A stretch of DNA of 64,000 nt, taken from Bacteriovoracia bacterium (lineage in GTDB: Bacteria > Bdellovibrionota > Bacteriovoracia > Bacteriovoracales > Bacteriovoracaceae). The stretch lies in contig JAUIIL010000007.1 of NCBI GenBank assembly GCA_030431635.1, positions 174,151-238,150 of the forward strand, written 5' to 3'. Shown here piece after piece: positions 44,920 to 54,315 of the stretch. Every line of letters begins with the position of its first letter. Within the stretch, counting starts at the first letter, position 1. A program made the translations under genes and the position numbers. Below the pieces are notes generated by a model, which was not told the DNA's origin, ran no database searches, and saw only the letters and a list, made by a program, of their open reading frames with translations.

Positions 44920-46052
44920 ATCCCTATTCCTTTTTCAAGAATTTTAGCTTGATGCCTAATAAGATCTAAATTATCACCCGTAATGGTGAGATGTCCCATT
45001 TTTCTTCCAACACGGCTCATTTTCTTTCCATAGAGATGAATCTGACAGTTCTCTGGAACTTCATAAATAGAGTTATAGTCGGCTTCACCGTTTTGAGTCC
45101 CAAGAATATTTCTCATGACGCTAAATGGATGAGTGAGTTCTGTACTTCCAAGAGGAAGGCTAGTAATGGCCCTAATGTGGTTTTCAAATTGAGAGGTCTC
45201 ACATCCTTCAAGCGTGTAGTGAGCGGAGTTATGAGGTCTAGGCGCAGATTCATTAAGATAGATTTTTTTATCCTTATCAATAAAAAATTCAATGGCAAAA
45301 ATACCAATACCACCAATGGCCTCAACCGCTTGAAGTGCATACTTTTGAATTTGAAGTTTCGTTTCTTCTAAAATCTCAGCGGGAGAGATGACTTCAACAC
45401 AAATATGGTTTTCCTGAACTGTTTCACAAACTGGATAAACTTTACTCTCGCTTAGGCTTCTTACAACTTGGACGGCCACCTCCATTTCAAGCTCTATGAA
45501 TTCTTCGACCAAAAGTTTACTTCCTTTATTTCCGCCCAGTTGATCAAAACCATGCTCTAGTTCAGAAGGACTTTTAATTGTGAAGTTTCCGTACCCATCA
45601 TACCCTCCCTTGGCCGCTTTCAACATAATGGGAAAACCTCTATCTTTCGCATATTCCTGAAGGGCTTTAAAATCAGCAATCTCTTGGTAAGGAGTGACAG
45701 GGATACCAGCTTTTTCAAAACTCTTTTTTTCAATAATTTTATCAGCAATGAGAGAAAAACTTTTTGCATCAGGATAAAGTGAACACTTATTATTGACTTG
45801 CTCCAGTATTGAAGTTTCGATGAATTCATTTTCTAAAGTCACAACATCGCAATGGGAAGCAAAAGCAATCATCTTCTTGCTATCATCTAAAGAGCCGATA
45901 AATGTTTTATCAGCAACTTCACAAGCTGGCTCTTGATCGTCATTTTGAGAATAGATATAAACCTGAAATCCTAGTTTTTTCGCTTCAATTGCGCTCATAC
46001 GAGCAAGCTGACCTGCTCCTAAGATTCCAACTATTTTTATTTCTAAACTCAT
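44916..46052 (-). CDS. purK: 5-(carboxyamino)imidazole ribonucleotide synthase
   Basis: An ATP-grasp enzyme of 378 residues that carboxylates AIR with bicarbonate. [11 protein letters not shown] is at the N-terminus; [28 protein letters not shown] and [14 protein letters not shown] are canonical. I prefer the ATG at 46052 ([12 protein letters not shown]), which has AGGA eight bases upstream; one three codons earlier is possible. It is transcribed away from purF across a 144-base gap that must hold both promoters; I see no operator I can defend there. Confidence 0.95.
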   Translation of the reverse strand: MSLEIKIVGILGAGQLARMSAIEAKKLGFQVYIYSQNDDQEPACEVADKTFIGSLDDSKKMIAFASHCDVVTLENEFIETSILEQVNNKCSLYPDAKSFSLIADKIIEKKSFEKAGIPVTPYQEIADFKALQEYAKDRGFPIMLKAAKGGYDGYGNFTIKSPSELEHGFDQLGGNKGSKLLVEEFIELEMEVAVQVVRSLSESKVYPVCETVQENHICVEVISPAEILEETKLQIQKYALQAVEAIGGIGIFAIEFFIDKDKKIYLNESAPRPHNSAHYTLEGCETSQFENHIRAITSLPLGSTELTHPFSVMRNILGTQNGEADYNSIYEVPENCQIHLYGKKMSRVGRKMGHLTITGDNLDLIRHQAKILEKGIGI

Positions 46053-46196
46053 CGAAAGCATCCTAACGTTAGATAACTCTACTGGCCACCTTCACTAAGA
46101 AGTATTTTCTTACTTTTCATAGTTTAGCATGGCCAATTCCTTGAAAAAAAAGTTAAGTTAAACTGTCTTTCATGTTAGCGACAAGCCGGAGTACCT

Positions 46197-47678
46197 ATGT
46201 GTGGAATAATTGGTGTCATCGGCACCCCCATGGCCTCTCAAGAAGTTTACCAAGGACTTCTTTTACTCCAGCACCGTGGTCAAGACTCAGCTGGAATTCT
46301 TAGTTACGATTTTTCTTCTAAATCATACTCTCAGTACAAAGATCTTGGACATGTTAATAATGTCTTTAGTGCAAAAATTTTAGAAAAGCTAAAAGGAGAA
46401 ATGTCTCTTGGTCATACCCGCTACTCAACAGTGGGAACTTCAAATCATAAAGACATACAGCCTCTTGTGATGGGTTACCCTTTTGGATTAGGAATTGTTC
46501 ATAACGGCAATCTAGTTAATTTTTATCAATTAAGAGAAAGCTTAAAATCCAATTCACAGCGCCATCTTTTTTCTAATAACGATCTAGAAGCTATTTTAAA
46601 TTTATTGGCAGAAGGGATTCTAGAAAATCAAAATAAAGCAAAACTTGATTTTGAAATTCTTCTTAAAGCCGTTTCTAAAGTTTATGATACTGCTCTTGGG
46701 GGATTTGCTGTCTTAACGGCTATTGCTGACTCAGGTCTTCTGGCCTTTAGAGATCCCAATGGAATACGTCCTCTCGTGATTGGTGTGAGGGACTTAACTC
46801 CAATGGAGAAGAATTCAGAAAATAATTCAGGTAAAGCTTATTGTTTTGCTTCTGAATCAAATACACTTAATTTTTTGGGTTATAAGGTTTTAAGAGATGT
46901 GAGTCCGGGAGAGGTTGTCTTTGTTTCTAAAGATGGTCACCTCCAATCAAAAATTTTAAAAGAAAAAAAACATTCACCTTGTATGTTTGAATGGATCTAC
47001 TTCGCGACACCAGAGTCAACGATGGAAGAGAAGAACGTGTATCAAACGAGACTTCAAATGGGGGATGCTCTTGGAGAGTTGATTGAACCCTTGATTCAAA
47101 AAGGAGAAATTTCACCGGACGTGATTGTTCCAGTCCCTGAAACTTCTCGAGTGAGTGCAATCGCTTTGAGTGAAAAATTAGGAATTGCTTACAGAGAGCT
47201 CCTCATCAAGAATCGTTATATTCAAAGAAGTTTTATTCTTAATACACAAGAGAGTCGAAAAAGAGCGGTGCAGTTGAAGCTCACTCCTATCAAGAGTGAA
47301 ATTCAAGGAAAGAAAGTTCTTCTTGTTGATGATAGTATAGTTAGAGGGACAACATCACAGAGAATTATTGAAATGGTTCGAGAAGCAGGAGCGAAAGAGG
47401 TCTATATTGCGAGCGCTTGTCCACCTATTCGCCATGCTTGTTATTATGGTATCGACTTTCCAAATCCGGAGGAGCTTGTTGCCTATCAAAAAACAGAAGA
47501 AGAAATAGCTCAGAAGCAAAAAGCAGATAAAGTTATTTTTATGAGTATGGAAGGTCTGAAAAAATCAATAGGTTTGAGTGAGTTATGTACTGCTTGTTTG
47601 GATGGAGATTATCCCGTTGATATTAGTGCCGCGAGTGAGTTTCAAAAAAGAAGAGAAGACGATAGGTTGGAGAGTTAG
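46197..47678 (+). CDS. purF: Amidophosphoribosyltransferase
   Basis: The committed step of purine synthesis (PRPP plus glutamine to phosphoribosylamine). The protein starts MCGIIGVIG, so Cys2 becomes the N-terminal nucleophile after Met removal, with no propeptide. LLLQHRGQDSAGI, GHTRYSTVG and the PRPP loop LLVDDSIVRGTTS follow, then a CTACLDGDYP segment near the C-terminus. 493 residues. It starts the plus-strand pur run and is followed immediately by purC. Confidence 0.97.
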   Translation: MCGIIGVIGTPMASQEVYQGLLLLQHRGQDSAGILSYDFSSKSYSQYKDLGHVNNVFSAKILEKLKGEMSLGHTRYSTVGTSNHKDIQPLVMGYPFGLGIVHNGNLVNFYQLRESLKSNSQRHLFSNNDLEAILNLLAEGILENQNKAKLDFEILLKAVSKVYDTALGGFAVLTAIADSGLLAFRDPNGIRPLVIGVRDLTPMEKNSENNSGKAYCFASESNTLNFLGYKVLRDVSPGEVVFVSKDGHLQSKILKEKKHSPCMFEWIYFATPESTMEEKNVYQTRLQMGDALGELIEPLIQKGEISPDVIVPVPETSRVSAIALSEKLGIAYRELLIKNRYIQRSFILNTQESRKRAVQLKLTPIKSEIQGKKVLLVDDSIVRGTTSQRIIEMVREAGAKEVYIASACPPIRHACYYGIDFPNPEELVAYQKTEEEIAQKQKADKVIFMSMEGLKKSIGLSELCTACLDGDYPVDISAASEFQKRREDDRLES

Positions 47679-48695
47679 GTGGAGAAAAAACTAATTTATT
47701 CAGGATCTGTTAAAGAAATTTATCAGTTAGGGGATAAGAGAGAGCTTCTTTTTAAATTCTCTGATCGTTACTCCATTTTTGATTGGGGAGAGATGCCTGA
47801 TCACATTGAGAATAAGGGAAAAGCTCTCAGTTTTATGGGAGCTTTCTTTTTTAAACACTTGGGTTCATTGAATATTAGGACTCATTTTATTGAGTTAACA
47901 CAAGACAAAGAGTTAAAGGTTAGAAAGGTCAATGTTTTTTGGCCAGAATCAACTATTAGTGAGGGAGAAAAAAAATGGCACTATCAGTATTCTCCAGAAA
48001 CGAATGATGCTCTCATTCCTTTAGAGGTGATTTTTAGATTTGGAGCACCTGAAGGAAGTTCTTTATTGAAAAGAATCAAAAATAGCACTTACGCTGGTGA
48101 GCTTGGAGTTTCTCCAGATATTAAACTAGGGCAAATGTTTGATAAAGTGGTGATAGAGTTTTCAACTAAACTTGAACCAGAGGATCGTTACCTCTCCTAT
48201 AGTGAAGCTCAAAAAATGGCAGCACTTAATAACGAAGAGTGGAAGAAGCTCTTAGGCCAAACTCAAAAAATTGCTCAAGAGCTAAAAAAAGTTTTTGAGA
48301 AACTCAGTATCGAATTATGGGATGGAAAACTTGAGTTTGCCCTAGATGAAAAGAGAAATTTAATGCTAGTTGATTCTATTGGCCCTGACGAGATGAGACT
48401 TCTCTATAAAGGAAAGCAATTATCAAAAGAGTATCTTAGGCAGTATTACAGAAAAAGTCCGTGGTATGAAGCTATCGAAAAGGCAAAAAAAGCTGCTCAA
48501 AAAGATCCATACATAGACTGGAAAGAGTATTGTATCGAAGAGTTGAAGCAACAACCCCAAAAACTACCTCCATCGGAAAAAGAAAAAATAACTCAGTTGT
48601 ATACCTTTTTAACTAATGAACTTCTTCAACTTGGAGGAGAGAGTAAGGTTTTTGAACAAGATTTGAGCTTTGATGAATTCTTGGAGTCATTTTAA
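47679..48695 (+). CDS. purC: SAICAR synthetase (phosphoribosylaminoimidazole-succinocarboxamide synthase)
   Basis: Joins aspartate to CAIR using ATP. It begins with GTG directly after the purF stop codon. The N-terminal LIYSGSVKEIYQLGDKREL and FSDRYSIFDWG, VIFRFGAPEGSSLLKR, and ELWDGKLEFALDEKRNLMLV near the middle are PurC motifs. At 338 residues it is longer than the usual ~240, with an extra C-terminal helical region. It overlaps purD by one base. Confidence 0.93.
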   Translation: MEKKLIYSGSVKEIYQLGDKRELLFKFSDRYSIFDWGEMPDHIENKGKALSFMGAFFFKHLGSLNIRTHFIELTQDKELKVRKVNVFWPESTISEGEKKWHYQYSPETNDALIPLEVIFRFGAPEGSSLLKRIKNSTYAGELGVSPDIKLGQMFDKVVIEFSTKLEPEDRYLSYSEAQKMAALNNEEWKKLLGQTQKIAQELKKVFEKLSIELWDGKLEFALDEKRNLMLVDSIGPDEMRLLYKGKQLSKEYLRQYYRKSPWYEAIEKAKKAAQKDPYIDWKEYCIEELKQQPQKLPPSEKEKITQLYTFLTNELLQLGGESKVFEQDLSFDEFLESF

Positions 48696-49996
48696 TGAAG
48701 ATACTTGTATTAGGTTCAGGGGGAAGAGAGCATGCTATTGCATGGAAATGTGCTCAGTCTAAGCAGGTAGAAGAAGTTTTTGTTATCCCAGGGAATCCTG
48801 GTATGAAAAGAGATGAAAAAATTTCAGTACATCCTAATATATCAACTGAGCATTCTGAACTAATAAGTTTTGTCAGAGAAAACGATATTGAGTTTACAAT
48901 TGTTGGACCAGAAAATTTATTAGATTCTGGTATCGTTGATAGTTTTAGAAATGAAGGGCTTTTTATTTTAGGCCCAACCCTTAAGGCCACTCAAGTAGAA
49001 TCATCAAAATCATTTTCAAAAAAAATAATGGATTTAGCAGGAATTAAAACAGCGGAGTATGAAGTTTTTGAAAATTCAGACAGTGCCATCTCTTTTATTG
49101 AAACATGTACTTGGGACACAGGAATAGTTGTTAAATGTGACGGTCTAGCAGCGGGAAAAGGTGTTGTTGTTTGTGAAGATAAAGAACACGCAAAGAGAGT
49201 TGTTGATGAATTTATTAATCAAGATAGCCTAGGAATTAAGAATCAAAAAATTATTCTTGAAGAAAGACTTGTAGGAAAAGAAGTTTCTAGTTTTTTTCTT
49301 TGTGACGGAGAAGAAGCTTTTTTTCTTGGAGATGCTTGTGATTATAAACGTCTTTCTGACAATGACCAGGGACCAAACACAGGAGGAATGGGCACTTATT
49401 CTCCAGCTGATTGGCTTGAAAATGAACACAGAAGAGAGATTCAAGAAAATATCGTTCTTCCTTTTTTAAAACAAATGAAAGTGAGTGGTATTACTTATAC
49501 AGGGATTTTATTTGCTGGGTTGATGATAACAAATGATGGTCCTTATGTGATAGAGTTCAATGCACGTTTAGGAGATCCTGAAACTCAAGTTCTTCTCCCT
49601 CGAATAAAAAGTGATATTGTTAATTACTTTTTTAAAGCAGCTCAAGGCCGATTAAGTGAGCTTTCTCAAAACTCATTAGAATATATCGAAAAGACAACGC
49701 TTCATTTAGTTAAAGCTGCCCATGGTTATCCTGGAACTCAAGGTATTGCCGTTAGAAAAGGTGATGAAATCAAAATGGCCGAAGATAGGCTTTCAACTTT
49801 TGAAAAAAATGAAAAAGGAAAAGTTTTTTTTGCTGGAGTAAAAGAAGAAAATGGAAATCTCTATACTTCAGGAGGGCGAGTTTTGGGGATAACAGCTTTT
49901 GGACTTGATAGAGAAAAAGCAAGAGAGTGCGCTTATATGAACCATGACATAATCGACTTTTCAGGGTGTCAGTACCGAAATGATATAGGTTTATGA
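48695..49996 (+). CDS. purD: Phosphoribosylamine-glycine ligase
   Basis: Second step, adding glycine to phosphoribosylamine. The 433-residue ATP-grasp protein has VLGSGGREHAIAWK at the N-terminus, VVKCDGLAAGKGVVV, GPNTGGMGTYSPA and VIEFNARLGDPETQVLLPR. It overlaps purC by one base and purN by four. Confidence 0.97.
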   Translation: MKILVLGSGGREHAIAWKCAQSKQVEEVFVIPGNPGMKRDEKISVHPNISTEHSELISFVRENDIEFTIVGPENLLDSGIVDSFRNEGLFILGPTLKATQVESSKSFSKKIMDLAGIKTAEYEVFENSDSAISFIETCTWDTGIVVKCDGLAAGKGVVVCEDKEHAKRVVDEFINQDSLGIKNQKIILEERLVGKEVSSFFLCDGEEAFFLGDACDYKRLSDNDQGPNTGGMGTYSPADWLENEHRREIQENIVLPFLKQMKVSGITYTGILFAGLMITNDGPYVIEFNARLGDPETQVLLPRIKSDIVNYFFKAAQGRLSELSQNSLEYIEKTTLHLVKAAHGYPGTQGIAVRKGDEIKMAEDRLSTFEKNEKGKVFFAGVKEENGNLYTSGGRVLGITAFGLDREKARECAYMNHDIIDFSGCQYRNDIGL

Positions 49997-50556
49997 AAAG
50001 AGTTGTTATTTTAGCTTCTGGAAATGGAACCAATGCTCAAGCTCTTATGCACAAAGCACGAGAGCTTAAAAATGTTGAAGTTGTTGGAGTCTTAAGTGAT
50101 CACTCAAATGCGGGAGTTCTCTCTAAGGCCCAGGAATTGAATGTTAAAACTGTTTCAATTGAAAAAGAGACAACCAAAGAAGTGCATGAGGAGAAAATCT
50201 TTCATCAACTAGAAATATGGAAGCCCGACTGGATACTTTTGGCCGGATATATGAGAATTCTTTCAAAAAACTTTGTTTCAAAATACCCTAAAAGAATTAT
50301 TAATATTCATCCAAGTTTACTCCCTAAATACCCTGGATTAAATGCCTACGAACAAGCCTTTAACTCAGGAGATAAAGAATCTGGTATTAGTATTCATTAT
50401 GTCGATGAAGGAATGGATACAGGAGAGCTTATTTTACAAAAAAGTTTTGAACGCTTGGAAGAAGACTCTTTAAATGAGTTCAAAGAACGAGGATTACAAC
50501 TTGAACACCAAATGTATCAAGAAATACTAGAATGGATTGCCAATGGAAAACTTTAA
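49993..50556 (+). CDS. purN: Phosphoribosylglycinamide formyltransferase (folate-dependent)
   Basis: Third step, using 10-formyl-THF. ILASGNGTNAQALMHKA is at the N-terminus, and the catalytic segment INIHPSLLPKYPGLNAYEQA carries the Asn and His; VDEGMDTGELI follows. 187 residues. It overlaps purD by 4 bases and the next gene by 14. Confidence 0.96.
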   Translation: MKRVVILASGNGTNAQALMHKARELKNVEVVGVLSDHSNAGVLSKAQELNVKTVSIEKETTKEVHEEKIFHQLEIWKPDWILLAGYMRILSKNFVSKYPKRIINIHPSLLPKYPGLNAYEQAFNSGDKESGISIHYVDEGMDTGELILQKSFERLEEDSLNEFKERGLQLEHQMYQEILEWIANGKL

Positions 50557-53500
50557 ACGTTTAGAAATTATTTCAAAAGAAAGAAGTCCGATAAAGTTAC
50601 TGGCCCAGATGGCAAAAGAACATCTCGGATTGGAAATAGAATGGATTGAGCCAGTTAAACTGTATTGGGTTGTGGGAAAAGAATTTAGCGAGAGTGTTCA
50701 AAACAACTTAGAGGAAGTTTTCTGTGATGAAGTACTTGAAAATGTAGTGGATACTGACCCTTCAATTTATCAAAATATTCATTTCGACTTTGCCGTTGAA
50801 GTTTCTTATTTACCTGGAGTTACAGATAATTCAGCCCGTGCGGCCCTTGATGCTTTCTCTCTTTTTCCTGCTTTAAACAGCTCCTTTAAAGTGGCATCAG
50901 GAAAAATCTATCTTCTTAAAGGAAATCTTTCTAATCAAGAAGTAGAAACTCTTTGTACCGAGCTTCTCTCAAACCCTTTGCTTGAAAAAAGCGAAGTTTA
51001 TTCAAAAGAAAAATTTCTACAAAATAAAAGATTTAAAAACTACCAATTTCCAGAAGTGAAACTCGGGACAAAAAAAGTTCAAGTTTATGATTTGAATGTA
51101 AGTGATGAAGAACTAGAAGCTTTAAGTCTTAGAAATACTTGGGCTTTAAGCCTAGATGAGATGAAGCATATTCAAAGCTATTATAAAAAAAATGAAGTTC
51201 AAGAACAGAGGAAAAGAAAAGGGTTGCCAGTTGAGCCGACAGATGTAGAAATGGAGATTTTGGCCCAATCCTGGAGTGAGCATTGTAAGCACAAAATTTT
51301 TGCTTCTAATATTAATTACTCTCAAGAAAAGATCCAAGGCTTTAAAAGTATTGAGAAAAAAAGAGTAGAAGGCCTTTTTAAAAGTTTTATTAAAAGAGCA
51401 ACTTCTGATGTCCAAGAGAAACGCCAACTCGATTGGCTTATTAGCGTTTTTTCAGATAACGCAGGTATTGTTCGTTTCGACTCCAATATTGATGTTTGTG
51501 TTAAAGTAGAAACTCATAACTCACCTTCAGCTCTGGACCCGTATGGTGGGGCCTTAACGGGAATCCTGGGTGTTAATAGAGATATTCTTGGTTGTGGACA
51601 AGGGGCACGTCCTATTGCTAATACTGACGTTTTTTGTTTTGCAGATGGTGATCTCACTCGTCGTGTATCTAAACCTCTGCCTCGAAAACTTCTTCATCCA
51701 AGCCGTGTTTTTAAAGGTGTTCATAAAGGTGTTGAAGATGGAGGAAACAAAAGTGGAATTCCAACAGTAAATGGGGCCATTCATTTCGATGATGATTATG
51801 CAGGAAAACCTTTAGTCTATTGTGGAACGGTTGGAGTTCTTCCTCAAAAATTAAATTCTGGTGCTGATACTTTTGGAAAAAGACAAAAAGCAGGAGATGT
51901 AATTGTCGTTATTGGAGGCAGTGTCGGAATGGATGGAATTCATGGTGCAACTTTTAGTTCAATGGAGCTGACAGAAGGAGCACCAGCTACAGTTGTTCAA
52001 ATTGGAGACCCTATTACTCAAAAAAGAGTCTCTGATTTTTTAATGGAAGCTCGTGATAAAGAACTATTTACCTCTCTAACAGATAATGGAGCAGGGGGGA
52101 TTAGCTCTAGTATTGGTGAGATGGCCGAACTCTCTCATGGTGCAAGAATTGATCTATCTAAAAATCCTCTGAAATACCCTGGATTGGCCCCCTTCGAAAT
52201 CATGATTAGTGAATCTCAAGAAAGGATGAGTTTATCAGTAGACAAAAATAAGCTGGATGAATTCTTATCTCTTTGCAAGAGAAGAGGTGTTCAAGCGGCT
52301 GTTTTGGGAGAGTTTACGGATACAGGTTTTTTGGACGTTTATTATAAAGATGAACTTGTAGCTTCTCTTGATTTAGCTTTTCTTCATGACTCTCTTATTC
52401 CAATGGAGCTGAAAGCTCATTGGAATGGCCCACAGGAAAGATCTTTTTGGCATGAAGAAAAAGAAGTGAAAAGTTTTAATGATTCTGCCCAGTTTATAAG
52501 AGAGAGTTTTTTAGAAATACTCTCTCGGCCAAATATTAAGAGCAAAGAAAAGTGGGTAAGGCAATATGATCATGAAGTTCAAGCTTCAACAATTATAAAA
52601 CCATTCATGGGAAAAAGTTCCCACGGTCCTAATAATGCTGGAGTCGTATGGATGGCCCCGCATGGAGGGGAAGGGAAAAGAGCTTTGGCCATCTCATGTG
52701 GAATGTGCCCTCAGATTTCTCATATTGATACTTATGTAATGACTCAATATGCGATTGATGAAGCTGTGAGAAATTTTATCGCGAATGGAGGAAATGTCGA
52801 AAAAGCAGCTCTTGTTGATAATTTTTGTTGGCCAGACCCAATAGAGTCAAGCAAGAACCCAGATGGAGCCCATAAATTGGCCCAACTTGTTCGCTCTTGC
52901 GAAGCCCTTTATGATACTGCTCTTGTTTACGGGATGCCCTTTGTGAGTGGAAAAGATTCTATGAAAAATGACTTTCATGGAAAAGATGAAAACTCTCAAC
53001 AAATAAAAATCAGTATTCCTCCGACACTTCTCATTACAGCAATTGCTGATATTGATGACTGTGAAAAAATAACAACTTCAGATTTCAAAGAGGAAGGAGA
53101 GCTTATTTTTGTGATTGGAAGTTGTAATTATCAAAAAATAAATGCAAGTGAGTTTTCTAGACTTTACTTTAAAGAGGAACAAGAAGTAGAAGAAGTTCAT
53201 TTAGAAAAAAATTACTCTCTATACCAAAAAATAAACGAACTTCAGAGAAAAAAGATTCTTCGTAGCGTCCACGATATATCTGATGGGGGAGTGGCCACTG
53301 CCCTATTTGAATCTTGTCTAGGAAATAACTTAGGAGCAGAAATTAAAATTAATGAGGGATTAAATCCATTTGCTCTTCTTTTTAACGAAAGTAGTGGAAG
53401 GTTTCTTGTTTCTTTGAAAAGAGAAGATTGCGATACCTTTCTTCAAATTATCGAAGGACACCAGTATTTGGAGCTAGGTAGAATTGTAAATGATTCTTCT

Positions 53501-53575
53501 ATTAAAATAAATCTACCTCAATCTCAACTAAGTTTAAGTTTAGAAAACCTTGAAAAAGCGTGGAGGTCAGAATAA
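50543..53575 (+). CDS. purL: FGAM synthase, fused PurS-PurL subunit
   Basis: A 1010-residue synthetase converting FGAR to FGAM with ammonia from PurQ. The first ~165 residues resemble PurS-type domains (VEVSYLPGVTDNSARAAL), and the rest is PurL: AQSWSEHCKHKIF (catalytic His), VKVETHNSPSALDPYGGA, LTDNGAGGISSSIGEMA and VSGKDSMKNDF. It lacks the glutaminase domain of the 1300-residue enzymes, which is the separate purQ. I chose the ATG at 50543 over a TTG two codons earlier. Its stop shares one base with the purQ start. Confidence 0.94.
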   Translation: MENFKRLEIISKERSPIKLLAQMAKEHLGLEIEWIEPVKLYWVVGKEFSESVQNNLEEVFCDEVLENVVDTDPSIYQNIHFDFAVEVSYLPGVTDNSARAALDAFSLFPALNSSFKVASGKIYLLKGNLSNQEVETLCTELLSNPLLEKSEVYSKEKFLQNKRFKNYQFPEVKLGTKKVQVYDLNVSDEELEALSLRNTWALSLDEMKHIQSYYKKNEVQEQRKRKGLPVEPTDVEMEILAQSWSEHCKHKIFASNINYSQEKIQGFKSIEKKRVEGLFKSFIKRATSDVQEKRQLDWLISVFSDNAGIVRFDSNIDVCVKVETHNSPSALDPYGGALTGILGVNRDILGCGQGARPIANTDVFCFADGDLTRRVSKPLPRKLLHPSRVFKGVHKGVEDGGNKSGIPTVNGAIHFDDDYAGKPLVYCGTVGVLPQKLNSGADTFGKRQKAGDVIVVIGGSVGMDGIHGATFSSMELTEGAPATVVQIGDPITQKRVSDFLMEARDKELFTSLTDNGAGGISSSIGEMAELSHGARIDLSKNPLKYPGLAPFEIMISESQERMSLSVDKNKLDEFLSLCKRRGVQAAVLGEFTDTGFLDVYYKDELVASLDLAFLHDSLIPMELKAHWNGPQERSFWHEEKEVKSFNDSAQFIRESFLEILSRPNIKSKEKWVRQYDHEVQASTIIKPFMGKSSHGPNNAGVVWMAPHGGEGKRALAISCGMCPQISHIDTYVMTQYAIDEAVRNFIANGGNVEKAALVDNFCWPDPIESSKNPDGAHKLAQLVRSCEALYDTALVYGMPFVSGKDSMKNDFHGKDENSQQIKISIPPTLLITAIADIDDCEKITTSDFKEEGELIFVIGSCNYQKINASEFSRLYFKEEQEVEEVHLEKNYSLYQKINELQRKKILRSVHDISDGGVATALFESCLGNNLGAEIKINEGLNPFALLFNESSGRFLVSLKREDCDTFLQIIEGHQYLELGRIVNDSSIKINLPQSQLSLSLENLEKAWRSE

Positions 53576-54315
53576 TGAAAGTTAAAACACTTGTTATTAC
53601 TGGAGATGGCCTTAACTGTGAAAAAGAAACAGCGAGAGCTTTTTCTTTGGCCCAGTCTGAAAGCGAAATTATTCATATTAATGATCTTTTAGAAAAGCCA
53701 GACTTTATCCAGGAGTTTCATATTCTTGCTATCCCGGGAGGGTTTTCTTTTGGAGATGAGGTGGGAAGTGGACAAATTTTGGCCTTAAAATTAAAACATG
53801 GATTTTCAGAAGTATTAGAGAAATTTATCCAAAAGAAAAAACTAATCATTGGTATTTGCAATGGATTTCAAGCTTTAGTAAAACTAGGTCTGTTGCCTAA
53901 TCCTTTCTCTCAAAGAGTTGCGTCTCTAACTTATAATAAAAGCCGTGAATTTATTGATAAGTGGGTCACCTTAAAGGGAGAAAGTGAAACTTGTATTTGG
54001 ACCAAAGGAATAAAGGAGATATCCCTACCAATCAGACATGGAGAAGGAAGAATCGTTTTTAGCTCTGATGATGTTTATTCGAAGTTAAAGAGTAACGGAC
54101 AAATTGTTTTTCAATATACCGAAGACGTGAATGGCTCTTTTGAAAAAGTTGCTGCCTTATGTGACCCATCTGGACTTATTTTAGGACTGATGCCTCATCC
54201 AGAAGCTGCTATAAGTCAAATGCTTAGTCCACAAGGAGAGAGAGTTTTAAAGAGAGGAGATGGGCTTCTTATTTTTGAAAATGCTGTTTCTTATGTTAAG
54301 GAGAATTTGCTATGA
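53575..54315 (+). CDS. purQ: FGAM synthase glutaminase subunit
   Basis: A 246-residue class I glutaminase supplying ammonia to PurSL. GDGLNCEKETARAF is at the N-terminus, IPGGFSFGDEVGSGQILA is the PurQ signature, the Cys nucleophile is in GICNGFQAL, and the His-Glu pair is in MPHPEAA. The ATG at 53575 has GGAGG upstream and overlaps the previous stop codon (TAATG). It overlaps purH by 4 bases. Confidence 0.96.
   Translation: MKVKTLVITGDGLNCEKETARAFSLAQSESEIIHINDLLEKPDFIQEFHILAIPGGFSFGDEVGSGQILALKLKHGFSEVLEKFIQKKKLIIGICNGFQALVKLGLLPNPFSQRVASLTYNKSREFIDKWVTLKGESETCIWTKGIKEISLPIRHGEGRIVFSSDDVYSKLKSNGQIVFQYTEDVNGSFEKVAALCDPSGLILGLMPHPEAAISQMLSPQGERVLKRGDGLLIFENAVSYVKENLL

Noticed and set aside
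46053..46196. PurR-type operator between purK and purF
   Set aside because: No convincing palindrome or promoter pair was found by eye; a real operator would need a motif comparison.
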